From Spongospora subterranea f. sp. subterranea (taxonomy: Eukaryota; Endomyxa: Phytomyxea; Phytomyxea; Plasmodiophorida), in assembly GCA_049724395.1 (NCBI GenBank), contig JAUGWO010000110.1, positions 1 to 40,155 on the forward strand: 40,155 nucleotides of DNA, in the 5' to 3' direction. Under the pieces are notes generated by a model. It was not told the DNA's origin. It was given only the letters and a program-made list of their open reading frames with translations, and did not search any database. Below, one piece after another: positions 23,640 through 34,964 of this stretch (positions are counted from its first letter, which is position 1; every line of letters begins with the position of its first letter). The position numbers and the translations under genes were made by a program.

Positions 23640-24917
23640 TTTTGCCTCGCAAATTGTTAGCAATGATGATTCTTAATACACTGAAATCTAATACACAGTT
23701 TTGCCGAAGATTTATTTACAGGTTCGACTTTTGTTTTTGCTTCTTTTGTGGAAATTCAATTCAAATGCGTAGTTTACGAGTTATGACGGTAAAGTACAAA
23801 GTTGGCCCAAGAAGACGTTGGATAGCGGCTCATGCCATAAAAATCTGCTTATCTGAATTGACTTGGCGACATTGAATGAGTGAAGATCGTGAGGCGAACA
23901 TAACCCCAAACCGTATCGCTGAAAAAGGTTGGGTGGACTAGAATCTGTGTGAAACCAGCATTGAAATGGCTATCGCTGCTCAAGAATCACCTTTTTGGGA
24001 AAGAGATGATCAGCGATAGTATTGAAATAAACCAGAGAGAAGGCCGAATTGCAGATGGCGGTCGTTATCGATCACTGATTTGCCGACAAGTGATAAAAAA
24101 GGTGTAAAATAGCAGATTGTGCGGGTGAAAAAGAGCTAATGAAGATTTTGAGGAACTGACCCGAACCGTGATGGCATTGCAAGGCATTGACCAATTTTTG
24201 ATTGAATTTTTCGATAAAAAGGTAAATTCCTAAAGTCGGAAATTCAGGGTGGTCCAACTATGCTCTCTCAACCTCAAACAGCATCATGGAAATGGAGAGG
24301 GGAATAAAAACGGCTCAACGGTATGTTTTCGAGATCATGTCGACCATTCATTTGCGCATGAAACGGGCGAAAAGTCGAACTGGTCATCATGTTTTGGGGA
24401 AGATTTAAGCAATATCATTCAGGATTTGGATGGCAAAACAACCAAGTCAACGGTACTATCTGGAATGTGTCAGAAGCGTCTTAAAGGTTCGTTGTGAGTT
24501 TGGTATTGACCGACGATGAGGCCTATGGAACTGGCGCCGGATCCAGGTTGACAGTTCCGTTCACCGTTGTTTTCTCAATTGATATCCTGAATCTATCTAG
24601 GATTCGGCCGCGCTTCAACTTTGAGTTGTTCATGCAAACTCGTTGGCAAATCCAACTCTAACGTCCCTCGATGGTCTTTCAGAATTCCCAGTCTGTCAGA
24701 TCTTTCGTTCCGAAAACAGCCAAGGTCTGACCCCATTTAAAAATCATACATTTGGGGTTTTGTATTACACAATTCTTCACATCCCGCCCTCATCGCGTTC
24801 AGCCCCAGCCTTCGCCATCTCGCTTCGAAGTCACATCGTCAACGGCGTTGAACCACATCAGGTGTTGGTTCCCGATTTAAGTTCATGGCGCTTCGAAAAA
24901 AACTCCAATGAAACCCG
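23640..24917. other. Intergenic region, possible decayed gene
   Basis: Only short frames are seen. The plus-strand stretch at about 24490-24650 reads coding-like text (DDEAYGTGAGSRLTVPFTVV and RFNFELFMQTRWQIQL) but cannot be tied to a family or to splice sites. I do not call a gene. Confidence 0.35.
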
Positions 24918-25517
24918 CTAGGTCCGGGTTTGAGTCGCTTGACCCTGTCCCGGTCCTCGTGGACGCGGTCCCCGTTTATCAATCTGGCGACGGCGAACGT
25001 GTTCCCGATCGCAACAGGTCTGAGCGTGTCCCGTATTGGCACAGCGCTGGCAGGGCCGGCCCTGGTCGCAGCCGAGCTTGTTCCTGGCGCAACGATGGCA
25101 GGCGACCTTGGTCTTGTAGCGGGAATGGGTCGGGATCCGTTGCGCCACCATGGACGAGGGCGGGCGATCGACCCCTGCAGGACTCCCCCCTCGATCACAT
25201 GATTCTGTGGGAAGTCCTACAGGAAGGCTGAACGGCGGCGGCAACGGAACCGAGCTGAAGCGGAACGGTTCTGGGAACGCGGACAGGATCGAATCTTGCA
25301 TCAGAGTGTCGAGAAAGTCGTCCTGGATCGGGCCAGGGAACGGCGCCGAGCGCGTCGGGGACGTCGCGCCCAGCATCACGCTTCGGTCGTCGGACGGGCC
25401 GTCGGAGCCGTCCATGGACACGATCAGCTCGAGGTTCTGGGAGAATTCCTCCACCGACTCGAACCGCTGACCAACGTTCATGGTCGTGTTGGTCCGGTTT
25501 CCGTTCGTGTTGGACAT
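24918..25517 (-). CDS. Small protein with C-terminal Zn2Cys6 cluster (protein 2)
   Basis: This single-exon gene on the minus strand encodes 199 residues. The cluster cysteines are C140, C143, C150, C156, C159 and C168 (or C169), with a last loop two residues longer than in protein 1. The lead-in RYKTKVAC and the following DREHVRRR closely match protein 1 (DREHRRRK). A Gly/Pro/Arg-rich basic tail ends the protein. The N-terminal 130 residues hold an acidic, Asp/Ser-rich part (for example DDFLDTLMQDS) and a proline-rich part, again like an activation domain. GC content is visibly higher than in neighbouring genes, so long open frames appear on the opposite strand. The start ATG at 25517 is the first in frame. 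A nuclear DNA-binding role is inferred from the domain. Confidence 0.85.
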   Translation of the reverse strand: MSNTNGNRTNTTMNVGQRFESVEEFSQNLELIVSMDGSDGPSDDRSVMLGATSPTRSAPFPGPIQDDFLDTLMQDSILSAFPEPFRFSSVPLPPPFSLPVGLPTESCDRGGSPAGVDRPPSSMVAQRIPTHSRYKTKVACHRCARNKLGCDQGRPCQRCANTGHAQTCCDREHVRRRQIDKRGPRPRGPGQGQATQTRT

Positions 25518-26452
25518 CGCCTGTTTTTTCGAGCAGTTATTTTTTCCTAAACTGGTCCGATCGCGCTGTTATCGGAATGAGCTCAATCCACGTTCGATCG
25601 AAGGACGAATTTGGGATTGGCCGATCATCAGCGTCGTCGGTCCGATACGGCCGACGATTGATCGGAACCGGCCCGTTTAGTCCAACGTCGCCCGACCGAA
25701 TTCATTCATTTACCGCAAACCGATTGTGGTCGCCCCGGCCAAGGTCAATCTTGGTTGCGCCCCACAATCCGATCCAAACAGGTCGCGTTCAACGTCCGGC
25801 AGTGCCAGGAAAGCACCAGGGTTCAATCATCTGGCAAAACACCAGAAAATTGCGAATACCGTTTTCTGGTGTGATTCTTGAAGAGAAGGGCCGACCCAAT
25901 TACGAAATTATTACTCGAAATGACGGATTGTGGTGATCCCCGTCTGAGCTCCGGTTCCTTTGTTGTGTAGACCTAAGATGTTGTCGTTGACCATGAGAAT
26001 CGACAACAAAGACGCGCTGAATTCCGAAGTTTCAGCTCCCCGCCCCAAGGGGCAACAACGACAAACCCACCATTTGATTTGTTATTCACCGCCTTCGTTC
26101 TCAAACGAATATCTCGAAGACGATCAGATATTCGGAGTTCGTTGTCAAATAAAATCAGAGTAATTCGCAAATTTCAAAACTCATCGCTGTTTCGGGAATC
26201 GCACCCTCTTGATTGGTGATTATGTCAAAACGGTGTCCGGCTCAAAAACGGAAAGTATTGAGGGATCACTGATGGAGTCTCTGCGATGATGATCGGCGAA
26301 TGATTCACCACATAAATATATCACTTATCGGCCCTGGTTTTGAGGTCAACGCTGCCAGAAAACGGTGAGAATTTTCGTGATTGGGCCCGTGTCGCCGCCC
26401 TCAATTCCTTGAGTTGAAAGCGATTCCGGGATCATAATTGGACCTGAACTCC
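25518..26452. other. Upstream region of Zn2Cys6 gene 2, no gene supported
   Basis: This should hold the promoter of the minus-strand Zn2Cys6 gene. A 119-codon plus-strand frame at 25577-25936 has no motif. Short inverted and repeated cgatcg/cggccgacg-like segments near 25590-25680 may reflect base composition only. Confidence 0.4.
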
Positions 26453-27019
26453 TGAAGTGGACACAACCTCAGTTCTCGTGGAACTTCCGCCCACCTCCGA
26501 CAGCCGGCTAAGGGTCCGGTTCGGCCCTGTCGACTGCAGCCAAATCAGAATCACTATCGTCGTTGGCGGGGTGTTTTTATGGTGGCCCCGCTCCTCGACG
26601 TTGATCCTCCATGCTCACGCTGTCTCGGTATACGAAGATTTGCTTAAACGGCACGTCCTCAGAAAAACAAACAAACACTCTGACCACACTGGCATATCCC
26701 AAGTTCCGATCTTAGTATATGTGAATGGTTCAAACGGGCAAGCTGGGCGCGAAGACGCGACCGTGTATCTCTCAGGGATGTGCGAGCGGGGTTAAAGAGT
26801 GTTAGTTTTGTTGAAAACGTGCCATTTAAGAGAATCTTCGTATCTCGAGACAGAGTGAGCATGGAGGATCAACCTCGAGGCAGAAAACCACCCCCGCCAA
26901 CGACAATAGTGATTCTGATTTGGATGCAGTCGACAGGGCGGAACCGGACCCTCTGCCGGCTGTCGGAGGTGGGCGAAAGTTCCACGACGAGACCTGAGGG
27001 TGCGTCCACTTCAGATGAG
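26453..27019. repeat. Inverted duplication (about 220-bp arms)
   Basis: Arms at about 26453-26683 and 26800-27019 are reverse complements at roughly 85 per cent identity, with a spacer of about 115 bp. Shared segments include cccacctccgacagccggc, aaatcagaatcacta and gttgatcctccatgctcac. Each arm leaves open frames on both strands, but no protein family is recognised. More decayed than the hairpins at 10.8 and 37.4 kb. Confidence 0.9.
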
Positions 27020-27835
27020 GAGAGCGACAGGTCCACGACGTCCACCCGATTTGACACGGCTCGTCGACGATCCGGTGGTGGCGTCAACATCATTTGACCG
27101 CATCAGGCAGTTAGAGTCGCACCTTCGATCGAAAGTGGTCGAGCAAGCAACAGGAGTTCATCGCGTTATCTATCACCGAGGCCGGTTGCACTGACCGCCG
27201 CCTCACGGAAGGCAATCTGGCTGAGGCTGCTTCTCGGCGAGTTGGGGCCCCAGCAACTTGGGCCAACCAAGGACACCAGGGCGCCATATCGCTGACGGAA
27301 ACACGAAGTCGGGCAAAACATAGACGTACGAGAGGCAATCCGCAAGGAGAGTGCTTTTATCCAGTTTTCCGCTCGATCGCTAGCTCGAACCCATGGACGT
27401 CACCGAATCTCAACACGCTGGCCTCGAGGCACTCGGAGAAGCCGAGACGACCGATACCACCGTCTCGTGGCTCATTCAGGAACGCGATTTGTTGGGGGGA
27501 AATCACGGCCCAGTGACCTCTCTCATGGAATTTCTAGTCTGATGATCTGATCGTGGGTTCTATTGTTGCGGGCGACGACTCGACACTAGATGGCGCCAAA
27601 CGGTATCGTCATGTTCGGATCGGGTAACCGACGCCATCCGCAACAAATGGCTTCTCGTTTCGCGAACGGCGTTGCGTGTTTTGGTCCGGAAAGCGGTTCG
27701 CGGATTTCACCGTTGAACGGTTCGTGTGAGACAACCGATGGTTTACATGGGGTTTAGACCTCGACAATTTGATTGATATGAAAATTAACAATCGAGATTC
27801 GCGTTTGGACGGAATATTGTTTGATATTAAGCATG
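27020..27835. other. Flank of Copia element B, possible 3' LTR
   Basis: On the minus strand the segment below 27836 directly follows a purine-rich tract (TTTGAGGGGG) at about 27837-27850, as a 3' LTR would. A matching 5' LTR was not found, so the LTR call is tentative. The rest (27100-27600) holds only short frames. Confidence 0.35.
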
Positions 27836-30800
27836 CCCCCTCAAACCATGTGCCTTCGTAGTGATTAGTTGACTGCTCAGCCTTCTGGACGTTGGGAGCG
27901 ATGTTGGTTTAGTAAAGATATCCGCGATCATTTGCTCAATCGGCATATATTGTTGCGAATCATACGAAGTGGTACTTGCAGTCGATGTGCTGTGTTCGAG
28001 CGTCTGTTCTATTAATGCCGCTTACTCAGATGCACCCGCGAGTATCGTCGTAAATGATGGGGTTGCGGTTGGTTCCGGCTGCTCAAGCTCAAACAACAGT
28101 TGGCGAATCCACTTGGCTTCGCGCGACGCACACATAATGCAATGTATTCGGATTCAACAGACATAAAGCTGTCGATGGTTGCAATTTGGATTTCCAATAA
28201 ATTGGGGCAACACGGAGACTAAAAACGAACCCGGTTGTGGATGTCGGCGTCGCTGTAGCCATAAAGACCGGAGAGGTTCCTTGGAAAAGGTGCAATGACG
28301 TTCAGACCGTGCTCCGATGTCCCTGCCAGAAAACGAAGTACTCTCTGCGCTTGGCCGTCCAATGTTGCCGTCAAGGATTGCTAATAAACATGCTACTTTA
28401 AACTGCCGACACGCTCCGAGTACGGTACCGATATCATGTCGGCTCGATCGTGTTCGTTGTCAGGGCTCATGCTCGTGCTGAATTAGTAGCCGGGTTTGGT
28501 GTGGATTGTTGACCGACTTGCATTCGTTCATGTTGAGGCGAGTGGGTCCCTCATCAATGTAGTCTGGCTGGTGCAAAAATATGGATCCTGTTGGGCCATC
28601 GCTGAGTAATTGCATGCCAAGGACACGACATGGCTTGCCAAGATCGATGACGTCCCGTTTTGACTTGAATTGCTTCACTAGTTTGTCGCGGGAGACAGGT
28701 CAATATGAGCAACTATGATGCCATCGACATGGACGAGAACAATTGCGAAGAAGGTCGCGCGCTTCAGATGGTCAATGCGCGGATCAGCAAATGTCCTTCG
28801 GAAAATGGAGTTCATTGACTAGGATTCGTCGAGCTGCTGGTTCCAAATCATGCCCGCTTGTTCAAATCGCACAGTGCTTTCTTCAACTTGTAGACTAAGT
28901 TTCCTTTTCCAGGTTCGATGAAGCCATCGGGTTGTTTGATAAAAGTATCACCGCCGTTAAGACATGCTCCTACGACGTCAATTTGCCGAAGGTGAAGACC
29001 TTGATTGACGGCAAAAGCCATTGGCGATGCGAAATGATTCCGAATGTGCGACGGGAGAGAACGTTTCTCACCAGCACGTTGGGAGAAGCTTTTTATCACC
29101 AAACGAGCTTTGAATATGCGAATGCCACCATCTCCGACCAGGTTGGGTTTGGTATCGAAGACCCATTTGCATGCAATCACCTTCCGGTCGGGAGGTAGCT
29201 CTTGTCGAGCATTTGCTTGTATTCTGCATGGCATCATACCAATGACCTGCTTCAGATCCGCTCAAGGCTTGTGTGGCGGTTTGATGGCACGTTGACCGAG
29301 GCGATTGTGGGCGAGGCTATGTCAGGCCTGGACAGTTCTGTTCGAATCGAATCCAGCTGTGGAGCATGATTAGCACGTTGAACTATCCCCCAGACGCCAG
29401 GAGGGCGGGATTCTCTCCCACTACGACGTCGGACGACAGGCGATTCGGCAGCCGAAACGGGTTCCTCCGAAGTAGTTGATGAATCCGGAGTGCTGTCAGC
29501 ATGTTCTGGCTCAGAAGAAGTCGATTGTTGATGGGAATTGGAATGGCAGTCTGACATTCAGACTGATTACGAGTCCAGGATAAACGCTGTTTACTGAGTC
29601 TAAACTTTCTCTTTGAAATCCGTAATCAAACGAGTGTTCATCAAACTCGACATCTCGACTGACATATTGCTTTTGCGACGTAGGGTCAAACATTAAATAG
29701 GCCTTTTGATTCTTGGCGTATCCGATGTGGATCAATTTCTGGCCTCGTTGCTGGATCTTTTAGCGCTCACTGTGTTGAAGCAATCTGTAGGCAACACACC
29801 CGAAAGTTCTCAAATAACTGAGGTTGGGACCTATTCAATCAAAACTTCAAAAGGAGTGGCTCTTTCCGACAGGGCAGAATCTGGTCGTCGGTAAGGGAAG
29901 CATTGCTCGGAAGCTTCGAGTGTGATATTAAACAAAGAGCGATATCCGTCAGGGTTCGATTGAGCCTTTCAGCAACGCCGTTTGATTGTGAGTTGCCCGG
30001 GACTCTTCTTTGGTGGTGAATGCCTTGAAAATCTAGCAAAAGACGGCATTCGGTTGACATATATCCTCTTCCGTTTTCTGACTGAAACCTTGCGAATGTT
30101 CGTACGGTGAAGGTTGCTGAAATGTCGAACGAACATCTTGAGATGTCGCTCGAACTGCTCAGATTTGCTTTTTTCAAAGGGATATTGTGCAAAATCGGCT
30201 AAAAACATCAGTATATGTGACAAGATATTTTGATCCATAAATGCCAGGAGTAGAAAATGGTCCCATAATCAGTTCTCCTGGTGCAGTTGGATGGCTTGAT
30301 GTGTTCTGGAACGGAGCTGTCGACATTCTTTTCCCATTATGCATGGCTCACAAGAACGTAGCTGATTGGTATCAGGTTTCGTGCTGGTCAGAGGTCCTGG
30401 CAATTGGCCGCTGAACTTGAGCGGTGGCAATGCGTGTCGTGAATCTCTGCTCAACAGCGATATACCGTTGTTGCTGGTATGACCTAATCTTGGATGCCAT
30501 AAGGTTATCGGTAGAGGGACGTCATGACGGGTTGCAAAGGACGCCGCCAAACTTGAGTCGGAGTCGAGTCTGTATAAATTGTTGTGACTTTTCCGGATTT
30601 TTGCAGGAGCGGTGAAACTGAGAGGTTGAAATATCGTCATGTGCTCGCCATCGGTCAGAAATTTCACTCCGGTTTTCAGCCGCTTGACCCGGAGAGAAGA
30701 GAGTTTTCCCAAGGTTGGGAACTGCCAGCACGTTTTCAAGTTTGATAGACCTTCGAAAATGTGACCTTGACGATCGAACGTGATGTGGTTGGAACAGCCG

Positions 30801-32560
30801 GTATCTACATGCCAGGCTCTGGACTTGCAGGTGACCCTATTGACAGAATCTTGTGCTTGAGACGCACAGCGATACGGTTGAATTTTTGGCTGGTTAATTA
30901 GGTTTAGGTAGCCAACTGCTGGGACATAGCTCAGGGTTTTGGACAAAACATTGGTCGACCCTGTGGTTCAGATGTGGGTGGACTCTGCAACGACGCCGTC
31001 TGCTAGCCATGTTTGCTTGAGGACCGCTGTGATCCTCATTCTGCCGTGATTCCTCATTCAACAACAAGGAGGTGATCTTTACCAAGATAGCTAAGTAAAC
31101 TCTTGCGCATCTAACGCAGTAGCTACATTGTGGAATCGGGTGTCGAGGTTGCAGACCACAAGGGCTGAGATCAGCTTGTCGGAAATCGGTCTGCCGACCA
31201 TATCCTTGCCGACCAATTGATTTGAAGGTCTCTCGAGCACGAGACTCAACAAGGCCAACATATCCTTGCCGACCGATTGAAGGTCTCGAGCACGAGACTC
31301 AACAAGGCCAACATATCCTTGCCGACCGATTGAAGGTCTCGAGCACGAGACTCAACAAGGCCAACATATCCTTGCCGACCGATTGAAGGTCTCGAGCACG
31401 AGACTCAACAAGGCCAACATATCCTTGCCGACCAATTGAAGGTCTCGAGCACGAGACTCAACAAGGCCAACATATCCTTGCCGACCAATTGAAGGTCTCG
31501 AGCACGAGACTCAACAAGGCCAACATATCCTTGCCGACCAATTGAAGGGCTCGAGCACGAGACTCAACAAGGATCCTTGCCGTCTCTCAACAAGCACTCA
31601 ACAAGGCCAACATATCCTTGCCGACCAATTGAAGGTCTCGAGACGAGACTCAACAAGGCCAACATATCCCTCTGCACGATATCCTTGCCGACCCGATTGA
31701 AGGTCTCGAGCACGAGACTCAACAAGGCCAACATATCCTTGCCGACCGATTGAAGGTCTCGAGCACGAGACTCAACAAGGCCAACATATCCTTGCCGACC
31801 AATTGAAGGTCTCGAGCACGAGACTCAACAAGGCCAACATATCCTTGCCGACCAATTGAAGGTCTCGAGCACGAGACTCAACAAGGCCAACATATCCTTG
31901 CCGACCTTGACTCAACAAGGCCAACATATCCTTGCCGACCAATTGAAGGTCTCGAGCACGAGACTCAACAAGGCCAACATATCCTTGCCGACCAATTGAA
32001 GGTCTCGAGCACGAGACTCAACAAGGCCAACATATCCTTGCCGACCAACAAGGCCAACATATTGAAGGTCTCGAGCACGAGACTCAACAAGGCCAACATA
32101 TCCTTGCCGACCGATTGAAGGTCTCGAGCACGAGACTCAACAAGGCCAACTTATCCTTGTTGTCGGCAGTCCATCCTGTTTGCACCTCACAAATTGACGT
32201 AGGTTCAAGACAAACTGAGGACAAAGACTTTCGCTTGTGAAGTTAAACCCAGTGGGCATGTGAAGTAGTTTCCGAGAATAAAGTGACGAAGAATTGTATC
32301 ATCGACGTACTGTTCGATCAGGACGTGGTCCTTCGTGTCGATATCGAGGGGACCCCATTCTGCGGATCTATTGGATCAAACGTGGTTGGATTATAGCGGA
32401 TTGACACATCATAATCTTTGTCTTGATAAAGAGCTATCATACGTCTTTTCCATGTAGGAAAATCGACGGCGCCATGTAGTGTAGATATTTGGAGCCCTGG
32501 TATGGGCATCGTGAATAATAAGGCAAGTGGGGAGGTTTTCGGGACTCTTAATCTGCTGAA
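27836..32560 (-). mobile_element. Copia (Ty1) LTR-retrotransposon fossil B, most domains present
   Basis: Read on the minus strand the Copia order is kept. The gag N-terminus (LHGAVDFPTWKRRMIALYQ) is near 32490-32330. A long tandem array fills the gag middle, and the gag C-terminal part follows at about 31085-30900. Protease (DTGCSNHI) is near 30805. GAG-pre-integrase is at about 30560-30340 and integrase core (NGVAERLNRT) near 29970. The integrase C-terminal part (IGYAKNQKAYLMFDP) is near 29730. Reverse transcriptase (KWVFDTKPN, QIDVVGACLNG) lies at about 29170-28850 and on to 28460, and RNase H (SFMSVESEYIAL) at about 28330-28080. A purine-rich tract ends it near 27840. The copy is broken by many changes and by the array, so it is inactive. 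A gap-free 5' LTR was not recognised. Age is moderate: all domains are still readable. Confidence 0.92.
31195..32160. repeat. 53-bp minisatellite inside Copia gag, about 18 units
   Basis: The unit contains ggtctcgagcacgagact, then caacaaggccaacatatcc and ttgccgacc, and totals 53 bp with an a/g variant in the last part (accaattg or accgattg). About 18 units stand in tandem, with a few partial or scrambled ones near 31570, 31670, 31905 and 32040. Each unit holds a perfect 6-bp inverted pair, gtctcg/cgagac, around a 4-nt loop. Since 53 is not a multiple of three, the array does not encode a regular protein repeat. There are no spacers, so it is not a CRISPR. Confidence 0.97.
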
Positions 32561-32690
32561 AGAGATGAGGGGAAGAGAAGCGAAAGAGAGAGTGGGAACG
32601 AGAGAGAGAGAGGGAGCGGGACCGAGAGAAAGAGATATCGGGAACGAGAGAGAGAGCGCGGAAACGAAGTTGATTGGAAGAAGCAAATAG
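32560..32690. repeat. GA-rich low-complexity tract
   Basis: Runs of gagaga and gagagaga with interruptions on the plus strand, pyrimidine-rich on the minus strand. It lies between the gag start of Copia B and the polyA signal of the NF-YB gene. It may belong to the leader or LTR end of the element. Confidence 0.85.
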
Positions 32691-32744
32691 AAGAATGAAT
32701 TTATTATAAGTCATATTCTCATAGATGAAAGCGTCGCTTTCTCA

Positions 32745-33173
32745 TTAAGGGATGCATCTGTCATACAGTTGGGGGTGTGGAGGCGATATTCGCCTGTTCT
32801 TCACCTGCCGTTGCGTTAGGTAATCGTCCAGGCAGAACTCCATCCAGGGAATGTAGTCGTAGAAGCCGATCTCCCTCAGGGCGAGGATGACGTCGGCCCC
32901 AGTGATGGTGCGGCGGTTCTCCATCCCCAATCGCTCGCCGGCGACGCTGGTCACGAACCCGATGAACTCGGCGACGCACTCCTGGACGAGGAGCTTGGCG
33001 TCGCGCGAGATCTTGATGTTGTCGGGCAACGTCTGCTTCATGAGCCGACCGATATTGGCTAATGGTAATAGGCGATTGTTCTCTCTCACCACCTCAACTG
33101 TGGTGTTCTGCCCTGAACCCATCATCGCCATTAATGTGACGCAAACACGATTTGCGGCCGAAACCCCCATCAT
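32745..33173 (-). CDS. NF-YB / HAP3 histone-fold transcription factor subunit, divergent
   Basis: NF-YB pairs with NF-YC and NF-YA to bind CCAAT boxes in the nucleus. The single-exon minus-strand frame gives 142 residues from the ATG pair at 33173. The frame continues upstream with a TTG codon, and internal ATGs near residues 16-18 are alternatives. The histone fold spans about residues 29-122. It shows VRENNRLLPLANIGRLMK, then the conserved LVQECVAEFIGFVTS and RRTITGADVILAL. These match the family phrases VRExDRxLPIANI, VQECVSEFISFVTSEAS and RKTINGDD. Differences include Val where NF-YB has Glu in the TSEA segment, and an unusual end (GFYDYIPWMEFCLDDYL). An AATAAA signal lies on the same strand at 32705-32700, 40 nt after the stop. 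NF-YB is the best call; a diverged paralogue such as a LEC1-like copy or a Dr1-type factor is less likely. Confidence 0.88.
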   Translation of the reverse strand: MMGVSAANRVCVTLMAMMGSGQNTTVEVVRENNRLLPLANIGRLMKQTLPDNIKISRDAKLLVQECVAEFIGFVTSVAGERLGMENRRTITGADVILALREIGFYDYIPWMEFCLDDYLTQRQVKNRRISPPHPQLYDRCIP

Positions 33174-33640
33174 CTCCGATTCCTCCGATAAACCCAATCA
33201 CGGATCAGTGATCGCCGACGACACCGGTCAATTTCCCACCGAAACATGTGCGTCCACGACGGGCATCGTCAGAATTGTTTTCCAATCGGACTATGCCCTT
33301 GAAATGTATTCAACTCAACTTTTGAGAAGCGGTTATTGTGTTGCAAAGACGGGCAACGCTAGTGCTTCTTTCACTGCATTGTTAATACGAGTTGCGATGA
33401 TACGCTGCTTGTTTGTTTATTTGCGGAACCAGGGTTATCAGAATCTTTCACGTTGTTGTTTTTTGAAGTGTATGTCAGGTTTCTGCAGTATTTTCCTTCT
33501 CTCGTTCAGTCAGCTCTGTGCTGTTTTACCATTGATTGTTGCCATTTTTATATGACGCGGTTCTTTCTCCTGCAAGCGATTCTCAGTTCATCGGCCCTGA
33601 AGGGACATGCGTTGCGACGAATAGTTTTCTGGTGAATCGG
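33174..33640. other. Upstream region of NF-YB gene
   Basis: The promoter should lie here. No CCAAT or TATA element stands out clearly, and no other gene is seen. The plus-strand open frame at 32887-33555 is the reverse of the NF-YB gene plus this region. Confidence 0.4.
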
Positions 33641-34345
33641 TCCTGTTATAGCATTAACAAAGTCAGTGGTTCATGGTTGTGATTCGCTCCATGAGCGTGT
33701 TCAATCTTGTTCTCATCATCGATTACATTGATGGGATCTCTCAGGTTGTTAGTGTATTTTTGCCGCCTTGTTGAGATTGTAGTTTTGGTAATTGTTAGTA
33801 GATGGCCACTGCTCAGGTTACCGTGAGCTTTCCTGCTTTGGACGAAGGGGAGAAATGCCTGTTGCACAGCGTGATGTCTAAATTGTTTGGTCCTCTGGTT
33901 AAAGTGTTGGCAAATGTTGTAAAAGTATTTATGGTGTTTTTCGTGATTGTTCCCGAAAGGTTTATCATTTTGTTCAGATCACCTGTAATTACAGTTGGCA
34001 TATTCTGTTGATCTTCAAACCTTTCCATTGCTTTCCAGAACTTGGATTTTGCCTTATTGTTACCGTCTGGTGGTGTTTACCTATTTATCAACATGATTTC
34101 CTGATTCAATAGTATTAGATGCGTGTTGATTCGTGATTTTTCAAATATGTTGATAGAGGGGCAGTTCATTGTTTGAATATCTAATCCCTTTCATGCAGTG
34201 GTGTGTTGGGAACCCGGCTATTCTTCCTCTGTGCCCCAGCTCGAAAATGCAAATAACATCTATTTGGAGTTTGTTTAAGAATCGAGCCTGTTCATGAGCC
34301 TTAATCTTCATTGGCCGGCCGGCATTCCATTGTGCACTTCGATAG
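33640..34345 (-). mobile_element. LINE endonuclease relic
   Basis: On the minus strand the endonuclease/exonuclease/phosphatase fold of non-LTR retrotransposons can be traced. The start near 34345 reads AQWNAG, followed by FLNKLQIDVICIFELG, like QWNANG...DVICIQET in LINEs. The middle is decayed. ITGDLNK is near 33990 and ANTLTRGPNNLDITLCN near 33900-33850, matching the GDFN and TRGxNxLDL motifs. SSGHLLTI-like text near 33810 fits the catalytic SDH region, here changed. The pieces lie in different frames, there is at least one stop between the first and middle parts, and no reverse transcriptase follows. It is a truncated, dead copy. Confidence 0.6.
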
Positions 34346-34964
34346 TCGTGATTGGCGATTTTGTTATTCCAGTGTGTTTTCTCTCAAAGAGTCTCGTATT
34401 TGGTTCCGTGTTGATGTAGTTTGTAATTCGGTTTGCTTTTTTCATGATCTCAGGTCGTAACGATTTCTCCTGCGTTGGTTGTTGTGTTACCGGTTGGTGT
34501 TTGGCATTTGTGTTACCCTCAAGTACTCTGGGGAGTTTTGATGATGTTTGGACAATTGGGTAATTCTAAATTGGATCGGTCTATGTTGACAGGTAAGGGA
34601 TGAGAGGAACCGGAATGGGTGGACGATGGATACGAAACATGGAACAAGAATTAGTACTGCCAGACAATAGAGATTATTACAGACTTGTCACCAATTATCA
34701 CGGTTATGACAATAAAAACGGGTAAAGGGTTACATTGATGGTCAATCACTGGCTTCATCCTACAAAGGGGCGATACATTATTGTAATGTCGCCTATCAAG
34801 TTGCAGCAAATATGAACCGAAAATCAGAAAACGCATTTGGCACTGTGTATTAACAACAAAACATGCAAACAAGTTTGCGAAGATGAGAGAGTATCCGGGC
34901 TGCTGGCGGCAGATTTGTAAGAGGGTCTTCACAACGTCGTTTATATCCCATTTCGGCCAATACT
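34346..34964. other. Spacer, no supported gene
   Basis: A 105-codon minus-strand frame at 34651-34968 overlaps the stop of the next gene and has no motif. The rest is T-rich on the plus strand. Confidence 0.4.

Noticed and set aside
24908-25550. Plus-strand ORFs of 84-107 codons over the second Zn2Cys6 gene
   Set aside because: They are reverse-strand readings of a GC-rich gene; the minus frame has the zinc cluster.
31195-32160. Possible CRISPR-like array
   Set aside because: Units of 53 bp follow each other with no variable spacers, and the context is a eukaryotic retroelement.
32887-33555. 222-codon plus-strand ORF
   Set aside because: It is the antisense of the NF-YB gene extended into its upstream region; the minus frame has the histone fold.
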